This document shows positions 1 through 5,450 of a stretch of DNA of 6,478 nucleotides, one piece after another. Below the pieces are notes generated by a model that was not told where the DNA came from, ran no database searches, and was given only the letters and a program-made list of their open reading frames with translations. The stretch covers positions 1 through 6,478 of the forward strand of contig JANXYI010000023.1 of assembly GCA_025350085.1 (NCBI GenBank). Reading direction: 5' to 3'. Source of the stretch: Deltaproteobacteria bacterium (GTDB lineage: Bacteria > Desulfobacterota > Desulfovibrionia > Desulfovibrionales > Desulfovibrionaceae). Made by a program: the position numbers and the translations under genes. Every line of letters begins with the position of its first letter. The stretch's first letter is position 1.

Positions 1-1528
1 GGCCCGCCTCGTCCATGCCCTGGATGTTCTGCCCGGCCACCTCCTGGATGCCCCTGATGGTCTCGCCCACTTCCTTGGTGGCGGTCATGGTCTTTTCCGC
101 GAGCTTGCGCACCTCGTCGGCCACCACGGCGAAGCCGCGCCCGGCGTCGCCCGCGCGCGCGGCCTCAATGGCGGCGTTGAGCGCCAGCAGGTTGGTCTGG
201 TCGGCGATGTCGTTGATGACGTTCATGACCTGGCTGATGTCCTGGGCGCGCTTGCCCAGGGCGTCCATGTTGCCCTTCAGGTGCTGGGCCAGGATCAGGA
301 GCTCGTCCATGGACTTGATGGAGCGGCTGACCACCTGGCTGCCGCTGGTGGCGCGGTTCTTGGCCGTGTCCGCGCCCTCGGCGGCCTGGGAGGCGTTCTT
401 GGCCACCTCGAGCACCGTGGCATTCATCTCCTCCATGGCCGTGGCGGTCTCGGTGATGCGGCCCTTCTGGACCTCGGTGGCGCGGCCGATGTTCTCCGCC
501 TGCCCGGCTATCTCCTCGGACGCGGAGGACAGGCGCTGCACCACGGTCTCCAGGCGCGTGGCGGCCTGGAGCAGGCCCTCCTGGCGCGAGCGGATGGCCT
601 GGGCCTTGGCCTCGTTGGCCTCGCCGGTGGCCGCCTCGGCGGCCTGGGCCTTGTGTTCGGCTTCCTGGGTCTTGGCCTTGATCTGGGCCATGTTCGTGCG
701 CAGGGTGGCGACCATGGTGTTCAGGGCCTGTTCCAGCTTCGCGGTGGCGTCCTTGCCGACCACGGTCAGGCTCACGTCCAGGTTGCCTGCGGCCACGGCC
801 TGGGCGGCCTTGGTGGCGGCGTTGAGGGGATGGACGATACTGCGGAAGATGAGCACGGACAGCGGCAGCACGCCCAGTATCAGCAGGCCCAGGACCACCA
901 GGATAATGGTCGTGCTGGCGCTTCGGACCATGTCCGAGATGGCCGCATCGATCTTGGCCTTCTCGGCGTCGATGTTGTCGAGGTAGACTCCGGTGCCGAT
1001 CCAGAACTTGGTGCCCGGGATCAGCTCGGCATAGCTCAGCTTGGGCTGCAGGCCCTTGCCGGGCTTCTCAAAGATATATTCCACGAAGCCGCCGCCCTTT
1101 TCGGACACGTCGCGCAGTTCCTTGATCAGGTACACGCCGTTCTTGTCCACCAGCCCGCCCAGGTCCTTGCCCTGGTTCTCCGGCTTCACCGGCATGGAGA
1201 CCACCGTGGTGCCCTCATAGACGAAGATGTAGCCGGACTTGTCGGCCTCGAACCGCACGTCCTTGGTGGTTCTGCGCATCAACTCGATCTGCGCGTCCTT
1301 GTCCCCTGGCAGCTTCTTGAGGTCTTCGCCGATCTCCATGGCCAGGGCATGCACCAGCAGCTGAATCTTTTCCCTCTGCCCCTGGAGCATGGTCTCCTGG
1401 GTCTGCCCGATGGCGTACTTCTTGAGTTGGAGCAGTTCGTAGTAATACCCGCCGCCCACCAGGGCCGCGAAGACCAGGGCAACGGAGATGAGCAGGATGA
1501 TGCGCGCGCGGATGGTCAGGTTTCTCAT
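1..1528 (-). CDS. Methyl-accepting chemotaxis protein with single Cache sensor (C-terminus beyond window)
   Basis: Membrane chemoreceptor that binds a small ligand outside the cytoplasmic membrane and controls a CheA/CheW kinase array. Reading the minus strand from the ATG at 1528 gives 509 uninterrupted residues running off the left edge. Visible in order: TM1 at about 8-28; a periplasmic single-Cache (sCache_2-like) domain at about 38-200, with SGYIFVYEG and a late [15 protein letters not shown]2 at about 205-228; HAMP at about 229-281 (conserved Pro in IVHPLN); an Ala/Glu/Lys-rich coiled coil; and the highly conserved signalling tip at about 441-478 ([20 protein letters not shown], then [16 protein letters not shown]). 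The start is supported by GAGG six bases upstream and by the TM segment following at once. The ligand cannot be told from sequence; the single-Cache family includes receptors for small organic acids. It lies 408 bp downstream of the EAL gene on the same strand, probably as its own unit. Family call very sure. Confidence 0.96.
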   Translation of the reverse strand, partial: MRNLTIRARIILLISVALVFAALVGGGYYYELLQLKKYAIGQTQETMLQGQREKIQLLVHALAMEIGEDLKKLPGDKDAQIELMRRTTKDVRFEADKSGYIFVYEGTTVVSMPVKPENQGKDLGGLVDKNGVYLIKELRDVSEKGGGFVEYIFEKPGKGLQPKLSYAELIPGTKFWIGTGVYLDNIDAEKAKIDAAISDMVRSASTTIILVVLGLLILGVLPLSVLIFRSIVHPLNAATKAAQAVAAGNLDVSLTVVGKDATAKLEQALNTMVATLRTNMAQIKAKTQEAEHKAQAAEAATGEANEAKAQAIRSRQEGLLQAATRLETVVQRLSSASEEIAGQAENIGRATEVQKGRITETATAMEEMNATVLEVAKNASQAAEGADTAKNRATSGSQVVSRSIKSMDELLILAQHLKGNMDALGKRAQDISQVMNVINDIADQTNLLALNAAIEAARAGDAGRGFAVVADEVRKLAEKTMTATKEVGETIRGIQEVAGQNIQGMDEAG

Positions 1529-1638
1529 GGTGCACCTCGCGTGAACGGCTTTGAGCTGCGCTGGGGGACGCGGCACGGTGTAGGGCCCATCACGATTAAA
1601 TCACTAGCACATCCGCGAAAGAAAGGAAGGGGGGCAAC

Positions 1639-1656
1639 ACACTATTTTCACAGTGT
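1639..1656. repeat. Short dyad ACACT-N8-AGTGT upstream of the MCP gene
   Basis: ACACT (1639-1643) and AGTGT (1652-1656) form a 5-bp inverted repeat around an AT-rich 8-bp centre, about 110 bp upstream of the MCP start. Its size and position fit a transcription-factor operator, but arms this short can arise by chance. No regulator is identified. Confidence 0.3.
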
Positions 1657-1666
1657 TTTATATCAG

Positions 1667-1718
1667 TATTGGCATACGACCTGCGCATATCATGTTTCCC
1701 AATACGTATTATTGGCAT
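1667..1718. repeat. Direct repeat TATTGGCAT plus CCAATA/TATTGG palindrome, candidate operators
   Basis: TATTGGCAT occurs at 1667-1675 and again at 1710-1718, 43 bp apart, close to four helical turns. The second copy overlaps an inverted repeat, CCAATA (1699-1704), CGTAT, TATTGG (1710-1715), whose core AATACGTATT (1701-1710) is a perfect 10-bp palindrome. A related half-site on the opposite strand (GCCCAATA, about 1830-1837) lies further upstream. The cluster sits 140-200 bp upstream of the MCP start in the AT-rich part of the gap, as expected for binding sites of a dimeric regulator. The repeats are seen directly; the regulatory role is inferred. Confidence 0.4.
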
Positions 1719-1727
1719 GTGCCGCTA

Positions 1728-1765
1728 CAGGGCCGGGTTCGCGGCCCTGGCCAAAGGCCAGGGCC
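1728..1765. repeat. Two mutually exclusive GC-rich hairpins
   Basis: CAGGGCCG (1728-1735) is complementary to CGGCCCTG (1742-1749), an 8-bp stem with a GGTTCG loop. GGCCCTGGCC (1743-1752) is perfectly complementary to GGCCAGGGCC (1756-1765), a 10-bp stem with a 3-base loop. The two share the middle segment, so only one can form at a time. No T-tract follows on either strand, so neither looks like a standard intrinsic terminator. Transcribed on the minus strand they would lie downstream of the EAL gene and upstream of the MCP gene, where they could act as an mRNA 3' end, a pause site or a small-RNA fold. Confidence 0.45.
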
Positions 1766-1853
1766 AGCGCGAGGCAGGGCTGGGGAGTGAGGCAGGGCGG
1801 GCTCGCGCGCAGGGGTGCACCAAATACGTGCCCAATAGATCAGCATTTTTATG

Positions 1854-1885
1854 GTGCCCGCGGCCAGGCCAGAGGGGCGGGCCAC
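1854..1885. repeat. GC-rich stem-loop downstream of the EAL gene
   Basis: GTGCCCGC (1854-1861) pairs with GCGGG-C-CAC (1877-1885), giving an 8-bp stem with one bulged C and a 15-base loop. It is located 50-85 bp past the EAL stop. It lacks a proper T-tract on the minus strand; in the plus direction a moderately T-rich stretch (TATATTTT, 1893-1900) follows. It could be a processed mRNA end or part of a terminator region between the two minus-strand genes. Confidence 0.3.
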
Positions 1886-1902
1886 AATTCCGTATATTTT
1901 CC

Positions 1903-1955
1903 AAAAAAAATGCGCGGAGGGGAAGGCGGGGGGGGCTCAGTCGCGGTGGTCGATG
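1903..1955 (-). terminator. Possible weak terminator after the EAL gene (T8 run)
   Basis: On the minus strand the EAL stop codon is followed, 26 bases later, by eight consecutive T residues (A8 at 1903-1910). The bases before the T-run can form only an imperfect stem: CGCG about ten bases before the stop with CGCG just before the T-run, plus GAG/CTC. The T-run and position suit termination, but the stem is poor, so this is a tentative call. Confidence 0.25.
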
Positions 1956-3163
1956 TCTGCGCAGAGGATGCAGGCCCGGCCGCTCTTGTCCTGGCACAGG
2001 GCCGAGATGGTGATGCAGCGGTTGCCCGAGGCCAGCGAGATGTACGGCTGGGTGGTGAACTTGGGCAGGCCGGCGCGCAGCGGCAGGAAGTACTCCTTGA
2101 GCGAGTGGTCTGCGCCCACGCGCGCGGGCTCGTAGATGAAGCGTTTGCGCTTGCGCAGCTTGACCGGGTTGCACACCGTGTCCGTGAGCTGGATGCCGCG
2201 CGCGTTCAGCACGTACAGGCACTCGATGTTTTCGCACTCGTCGATGAAGGTGGTCAGCAGCCTGTCCATGCCCGTGGTGCCCACCCCGGCCAGGCGCTGG
2301 CACAGGGAGAGCACCAAGGCGTCGTGGCGGGCAAAGAGTTCCTTCTGGGCGGCGAAGCGCTCGGTGGCGCTGTCCCTGAACTTGGCTGCCAGGTAGTCGA
2401 TGCGCTCGGCCACGGTCTCGGCCTTTGGCATGCGCATGGCCGGGCGGCCGAAATAGAAGCCCTGGAACACGTCCAGGCCGACCTCAAGCAGGCGCAGGAT
2501 GTCCTCCTGGCGCTCCACGCCCTCGGCCAGGGCCAGGGCGCCCAGGCGCGAGGCCATCTGCACGAAGCTTTTGACCACCTCGAGCTTTGTCATGTGCGCG
2601 TCCACCCCGGCCACCAGCGAACGGTCCAGCTTGAGCACGTCGGGCTTGAGCAGCGCGATGCGGTCCAGATTGGAGTGCCCGGCCCCCAGGTCGTCCAGGG
2701 CGATGAGGAAGCCGTTCTTGCGGTAGGTGCTGACGAACTCCTCCAGGGCCTTGGTGTCCTTGGCCCGGGACTCCACGATCTCGATGAGCACGTTGTTCGG
2801 GCTGATGCCCAGCGACTTGACCAGGCCGATGAGAGTGCCCGAGCCCACTACGTCGGCGTCGATGGCGTGCCCGTCGACGTTGAGCGACACGATGAGGCCG
2901 CGGTTCTGGGCATGGATGGGCGCAAAGGCCTCCAGGGCCTTCTTGCGGCAGAGGCGGTCCAGCTCCAGCAGGCGGCCCTGGGCGTCGGCCATGCGGAACA
3001 TCTCCAGCGGCGGGATGTCCTCGCCCGGGGCGATGCAGCGCGCCAGGGCCTCCACGCCGAGCAGGGCCTTGCGCTTGATGGACACCAGGGGCTGGAAGGC
3101 CGTGGCCACCCACTCCTGTTCCAGGATGTCGCCCAGGGTGACGGCTTCGGCGTTTTCGAACAT
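1937..3163 (-). CDS. Soluble EAL-domain c-di-GMP phosphodiesterase with C-terminal Cache/PAS-like sensor
   Basis: Predicted cytoplasmic phosphodiesterase that would hydrolyse cyclic di-GMP to pGpG; 408 residues. The EAL domain spans about 10-255 and the metal and catalytic positions look intact: E38-A39-L40, N95 (SLNVDG), E128 (IEIVES), D157-D158 (ALDDLGAG), K178 (VLKLDR), E214 (AEGVE) and Q234-G235 (QGFYFGRP). This argues for an active enzyme rather than a degenerate c-di-GMP receptor. The C-terminal part, about 296-405, reads as a Cache/PAS-like fold (LYVLNARGIQLTDTV, HSLKEYFLPL, YISLASGN, CADID), resembling sensory domains found after EAL domains such as the one in Bacillus YkuI. There is no signal peptide or TM segment, so the sensed signal would be cytoplasmic. 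The start at 3163 is preferred over an upstream ATG at 3238 because AGGAG lies four bases before it and the extra 25 residues are not family-like. It is divergent from the aromatic operon. Sure of EAL, less of the C-terminal domain. Confidence 0.94.
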   Translation of the reverse strand: MFENAEAVTLGDILEQEWVATAFQPLVSIKRKALLGVEALARCIAPGEDIPPLEMFRMADAQGRLLELDRLCRKKALEAFAPIHAQNRGLIVSLNVDGHAIDADVVGSGTLIGLVKSLGISPNNVLIEIVESRAKDTKALEEFVSTYRKNGFLIALDDLGAGHSNLDRIALLKPDVLKLDRSLVAGVDAHMTKLEVVKSFVQMASRLGALALAEGVERQEDILRLLEVGLDVFQGFYFGRPAMRMPKAETVAERIDYLAAKFRDSATERFAAQKELFARHDALVLSLCQRLAGVGTTGMDRLLTTFIDECENIECLYVLNARGIQLTDTVCNPVKLRKRKRFIYEPARVGADHSLKEYFLPLRAGLPKFTTQPYISLASGNRCITISALCQDKSGRACILCADIDHRD

Positions 3164-3208
3164 GACTCTCCTGTGCTGACCTGCGGGGCTGACCCGTGCT
3201 GGCCCGGT

Positions 3209-3238
3209 AGAGTAGCAAGTCCTGGGCCATGCGCGCAA
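3209..3238 (-). promoter_or_regulatory. Tentative promoter of the EAL gene
   Basis: On the minus strand TTGCGC (3238-3233) and TACTCT (3214-3209) are separated by 18 bases, giving a transcript start near 3202 and a roughly 39-base 5' UTR ahead of the ATG at 3163. The -35 matches well in TTG; the -10 is only fair. This is the best-spaced candidate in the divergent gap, but it is weak. Confidence 0.3.
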
Positions 3239-3326
3239 GGTGCTGTATTCATGCGATCATTGCCATGACAGGGCCTCGGACCAGGGCTCACGGAATGCGC
3301 AATTCCACAGGATTGTTCACCCCTGC

Positions 3327-3366
3327 TCCCAGCAAGAGACAGAAATGGAGAATCACGCGGCTGGGA
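3327..3366. repeat. Inverted repeat TCCCAGC-N26-GCTGGGA upstream of the aromatic operon promoter
   Basis: TCCCAGC (3327-3333) and GCTGGGA (3360-3366) are perfect 7-bp complements separated by 26 bases, ending 17 bases before the -35 of the aromatic operon promoter. The distance between half-sites, about three helical turns, would let a DNA-bending or oligomeric regulator bind. A chance origin is possible in GC-rich DNA. Confidence 0.25.
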
Positions 3367-3372
3367 ACATTG

Positions 3373-3411
3373 AAAAAAAACGTTGACAGCCCTCGGCCAC
3401 GCGGGTAGACA
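3373..3411 (+). promoter_or_regulatory. Sigma-70-type promoter of the aromatic operon
   Basis: A perfect -35 TTGACA (3383-3388) is followed after exactly 17 bases by TAGACA (3406-3411), a -10 that keeps T1, A2 and A4 of TATAAT. An A8 run at 3373-3380 just upstream could act as an UP element. The expected start falls at about 3415-3420, and the only purines there are A3415 and A3420, so transcription would begin at or within five bases of the leader-peptide ATG. The position directly before the leader and terminator supports the call; the start site itself is inferred. Confidence 0.7.
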
Positions 3412-3419
3412 CTCACCCC

Positions 3420-3518
3420 ATGAACCTCTTCGCCGCCGACTGCACCAGCAATACCTCCTTCTGCCAGTATTGGTATTATTGGTTTAGCTGCGCCTGCGGC
3501 CGGGGAGAGGTTTGTTGA
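3420..3518 (+). CDS. Aromatic amino acid leader peptide (Tyr/Trp/Phe attenuator)
   Basis: A 32-codon frame from ATG 3420 to TGA 3516-3518. Codons 16-22 read QYWYYWF: Tyr codons at 17, 19 and 20, Trp at 18 and 21, Phe at 22, with further Phe codons at 4 and 14. Six consecutive aromatic codons in so short a frame, in front of a terminator and the first aromatic genes, is the hallmark of a ribosome-stalling leader peptide. Its role would be to report shortage of charged tRNA-Tyr, tRNA-Trp or tRNA-Phe, not to act as a protein. No in-frame alternative start is available: upstream, a TGA lies at 3384-3386 with no start codon between it and 3420, and the frame holds no later ATG, GTG or TTG. There is no convincing Shine-Dalgarno sequence, and the promoter spacing suggests a leaderless or nearly leaderless mRNA. 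Five of 32 residues are Cys (8, 15, 24, 26, 32), which is unusual. Sure of the attenuator role, moderately sure of the exact start. Confidence 0.85.
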   Translation: MNLFAADCTSNTSFCQYWYYWFSCACGRGEVC

Positions 3519-3565
3519 CGGATACGGAACGTTAACCAAAGCCTCTTCAGGAAGGGCCGCAGGCG
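3491..3565 (+). promoter_or_regulatory. Antiterminator of the aromatic operon attenuator
   Basis: CGCCTGCGGCC (3491-3501), inside the leader frame just after the control codons, is an exact 11-base complement of GGCCGCAGGCG (3555-3565), the 5' arm and loop edge of the terminator. Pairing them destroys the terminator. The intervening RNA can form its own stem, 3506-3519 with 3531-3546 (AGAGG/CCUCU, UUUG/CAAA, UUGAC/GUUAA with bulges at G3541 and C3536), bringing the two arms together. This inner stem contains the leader stop codon, so a ribosome reaching the stop would open it and favour termination, while a ribosome held at the early Tyr/Trp codons leaves it intact. Pairings were read by eye; no folding energies were computed. 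Confidence 0.72.
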
Positions 3566-3592
3566 AAAGCCGGCGGCCCTTCTTTAGTTTTC
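3551..3592 (+). terminator. Intrinsic terminator of the attenuator
   Basis: GAAGGGCCGC (3551-3560) pairs perfectly with GCGGCCCTTC (3573-3582). After an A·G mismatch the stem continues for three G-C pairs capped by a GAAA tetraloop (3565-3568). A T-rich tract (TTTAGTTTT, 3583-3591) follows. It lies between the leader peptide and the first structural gene, 62 bases before its ATG, so it would cut off the operon when aromatic amino acids are plentiful. Very clear as a terminator. Confidence 0.9.
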
Positions 3593-3642
3593 ACCGCCGG
3601 AAGATCGCCTGAAGCCGCCCAGAGGCGCAACCGATTTCACTC

Positions 3643-3648
3643 AGGAGG
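3643..3648 (+). promoter_or_regulatory. Shine-Dalgarno site AGGAGG of the first operon gene
   Basis: A full-consensus AGGAGG lies five bases before ATG 3654 and fixes the start of the ADH synthase gene. It contrasts with the lack of any such site in front of the leader peptide. Confidence 0.85.
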
Positions 3649-3653
3649 ACTCC

Positions 3654-4457
3654 ATGCATCTCGGAAAAGCCATCCGCCTCGAACGCATCTTCAACCGCGA
3701 CACCAAGCGCACCATCATCGTGCCCATGGACCACGGCACCACGGTCGGTCCCATCGCGGGCATCGTGGACATGCGCGAGGCCGTGGGCGCGGTGGTCGAG
3801 GGCGGCGCCAACGCCGTGCTCATGCACAAGGGCCTGGTCCGCTGCGGCCACCGCAGCCAGGGCAAGGACATCGGGCTCATCGTGCACCTCTCGGCCAGCA
3901 CCACCCTCTCGCCCTTCCCCAACGCCAAGACGCTGGTGGGCAGCGTGGAAGACGCCATCCGCCTCGGCGCGGACGCGGTCAGCGTGCACGTGAACCTGGG
4001 CGACGAGAGCGAGGCCAAGATGCTCAACGACTTCGGCCAGGTGACCTCGACCGCCCAGAGCTGGGGCATCCCGGTGCTGGCCATGGTCTACGCCCGCGGC
4101 CCCAAGGTCAAAAGCGAGTTCGACCCCGAGATCGTGGCCCACTGCGCCCGCGTGGGCGTGGAACTGGGCGCGGACGTGGTCAAGGTGCCCTACACCGGCG
4201 ACGTGGACTCCTTCGGCCGCGTGGTGGACGCCTGCTGTGTGCCCGTGGTCATCGCCGGCGGGCCCAAGCTCGACAGCACCAAGGCCTTCCTGCAGATGGT
4301 CCACGACTCCATCCTGGCGGGCGGCTCGGGCCTGTCGGTCGGCCGCAACATCTTCCAGCACAAGAACCCGTCCATCCTGACCCAGGCCCTGGCCAAGGTC
4401 GTGCACGGCGACGTGGACGTGGACGTGGCCATGGAAATGCTGGCGGGCAAGGAATAG
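3654..4457 (+). CDS. 2-amino-3,7-dideoxy-D-threo-hept-6-ulosonate (ADH) synthase, DhnA-type class I aldolase
   Basis: Cytoplasmic class I aldolase/transaldolase of the alternative shikimate entry. By family (Methanocaldococcus MJ0400) it joins L-aspartate semialdehyde with 6-deoxy-5-ketofructose 1-phosphate to give ADH, replacing DAHP synthase. The protein has 267 residues, the usual length, as one TIM barrel. Visible hallmarks: [10 protein letters not shown] at 24-33, the Tyr of MVYARGP (Y146) and the Schiff-base Lys of VVKVPYTGD (K177), matching Tyr153 and Lys184 of MJ0400, and phosphate-binding ends at 200-203 (IAGG) and 223-231 (GGSGLSVGR). It resembles fructose-bisphosphate aldolase class I (DhnA), but the neighbour at 4463 decides the role. 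The gene follows the attenuator and is the first structural gene of the operon; the next starts five bases after its stop. Sometimes named aroA' in this pathway; I leave the symbol empty because it is not uniform. Confidence 0.93.
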   Translation: MHLGKAIRLERIFNRDTKRTIIVPMDHGTTVGPIAGIVDMREAVGAVVEGGANAVLMHKGLVRCGHRSQGKDIGLIVHLSASTTLSPFPNAKTLVGSVEDAIRLGADAVSVHVNLGDESEAKMLNDFGQVTSTAQSWGIPVLAMVYARGPKVKSEFDPEIVAHCARVGVELGADVVKVPYTGDVDSFGRVVDACCVPVVIAGGPKLDSTKAFLQMVHDSILAGGSGLSVGRNIFQHKNPSILTQALAKVVHGDVDVDVAMEMLAGKE

Positions 4458-4462
4458 GCGAC

Positions 4463-5449
4463 ATGAAGAAGATCATCTTCAAGGCCATCCCCTTCCAGAA
4501 GAAGCTGGTCACCCTGGCGCTGGAGTCCGGGGTGGACGCGATCCTGACCGAGGCGGCCAAGGCCGAGGCCGTGCGCGCGCTCGGCCGCGTGGAGGTTTTG
4601 ACCCCGGACGAGCTGCCCACCCTGCCGCTGGGCTCCAAGGCCGACGAACAGGCCGCCACGGCCCTGCTCACATCCGGCAAGCAGGTGTCGCTGGCCAAGG
4701 GCTGGGAGATCATCCCGGTGGAGAACATCCTGGCCCAGGCCAGCGGCCTGGCGCTGGAATGCGAGTCCCTCGACCGCGCGGTGCTGGCCGCAGGCATCCT
4801 GGAGCGCGGGGCGGACATGATCGTGGTCCTGCCCGAGGCGGCCCACGACCTGAAGGCCATCGTGGCCGAGCTCAAGCTCTCGCAAGGCAAGCTCGACTTG
4901 CAGCGGGCCGTGGTCACGGCCATCGAACCGGCCGGCCTGGGCCACCGCGTCTGCGTGGACACCATCTCCATGCTCCGGCGCGGCCAGGGCATGCTCATCG
5001 GCAACTCCAGCGCCTTCACCTTCCTGGTGCATGCCGAGACCGAGAGCAATCCGTACGTGGCCGCGCGGCCGTTCCGGGTCAATGCCGGGGCCGTGCACGC
5101 TTACGCGCAGCTCCCGGGCGACAAGACCTGCTACCTGGAGGAACTCTCCGCCGGGCGCGAGGTGCTTGTCGTCTCCGCAGATGGCAGCACGAGCCTGGCG
5201 ACAGTTGGCCGCGTGAAGATCGAGGTCCGGCCCATGCTCAAGATCACCGCCGAGGTCACAACGCCCGATGGGTGTAGGGTTTCCGGCCAGGTGTTCCTGC
5301 AGAACGCCGAGACCATCCGCGTCACCGGCATTGACGGCACGCCCATCAGCGTGGTCAGCCTGAAGCCCGGCGACGAGATCCTGTGCCGCACGGACGTGGC
5401 GGGCCGGCACTTCGGCATGCGCATCTGCGAGGACATCAAGGAGGGCTAG
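4463..5449 (+). CDS. 3-dehydroquinate synthase II (AroB', MJ1249 family)
   Basis: NAD-dependent enzyme that oxidatively deaminates ADH and cyclises it to 3-dehydroquinate (EC 1.4.1.24), joining the standard shikimate pathway. It is unrelated in sequence to classical AroB. The 328-residue protein carries the conserved family blocks: GLGHRVCVDT (158-167), GQGMLIGNSS (174-183), and a long block from NPYVAARPFRVNAG (196-209) to VHAY (211-214), followed by a beta-rich C-terminal part (about 225-320) with KPGD at 301-304. Full length, no frame breaks. It starts five bases after the ADH synthase stop, with AAGGA inside the end of that gene as ribosome site, so the two are surely co-translated and act on consecutive steps. 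Its stop is one base before the next start. Very sure. Confidence 0.94.
   Translation: MKKIIFKAIPFQKKLVTLALESGVDAILTEAAKAEAVRALGRVEVLTPDELPTLPLGSKADEQAATALLTSGKQVSLAKGWEIIPVENILAQASGLALECESLDRAVLAAGILERGADMIVVLPEAAHDLKAIVAELKLSQGKLDLQRAVVTAIEPAGLGHRVCVDTISMLRRGQGMLIGNSSAFTFLVHAETESNPYVAARPFRVNAGAVHAYAQLPGDKTCYLEELSAGREVLVVSADGSTSLATVGRVKIEVRPMLKITAEVTTPDGCRVSGQVFLQNAETIRVTGIDGTPISVVSLKPGDEILCRTDVAGRHFGMRICEDIKEG
5438..5444 (+). promoter_or_regulatory. Shine-Dalgarno site AAGGAGG that decides the GTG start of pheA
   Basis: A perfect AAGGAGG lies at the end of the preceding gene, six bases before GTG 5451. It supports this non-ATG start, although the first conserved residues of the chorismate mutase domain come only about 30 codons later. 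Confidence 0.8.
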
Positions 5450-5450
5450 C

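Larger units (their letters stand above)
1529..1936. other. Intergenic region without a convincing gene, between EAL and MCP genes
   Basis: This 408-bp stretch has no open frame with family-like content; the frames crossing it are low-complexity shadows. Its two parts differ in composition. Bases from about 1590 to 1720 are much more AT-rich than the rest of the window and lie upstream of the MCP gene, so they probably hold its promoter and operators. Bases from about 1728 to 1936 are very GC-rich and hold several hairpins, then an A8 run (T8 on the minus strand) just downstream of the EAL stop. I could not find a clear sigma-70 or sigma-28 promoter for the MCP on the minus strand. The repeats and hairpins are listed separately. 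Confidence 0.6.

Noticed and set aside
1529..1700. Sigma-28 flagellar promoter for the MCP gene
   Set aside because: A TAAA is present on the minus strand, but no GCCGATAA-like -10 follows at the right spacing.
1728..1749. T-arm-like GGGTTCG stem suggesting a tRNA
   Set aside because: The loop is six bases and lacks the T-loop pattern; no acceptor, D or anticodon arm can be found around it.
3164..3238. Upstream ATG (3238) for the EAL gene
   Set aside because: The extra 25 residues are not family-like and would overlap the likely promoter, while the ATG at 3163 has a good AGGAG site.
281..3268. A 995-codon open frame on the plus strand
   Set aside because: It runs antisense through the MCP gene, the intergenic gap and the EAL gene. 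Its translation is Gly/His/Gln/Leu/Val-rich with no recognisable domain, as expected of the opposite strand of high-GC codons.
3288..3539. An 83-codon minus-strand frame over the promoter and leader
   Set aside because: No family resemblance and no ribosome site seen. The plus strand of the same bases holds a promoter, leader peptide and antiterminator that explain it.
3654..4457. Fructose-bisphosphate aldolase of glycolysis
   Set aside because: The protein is DhnA-like, but the adjacent 3-dehydroquinate synthase II and the aromatic attenuator point to ADH synthase.
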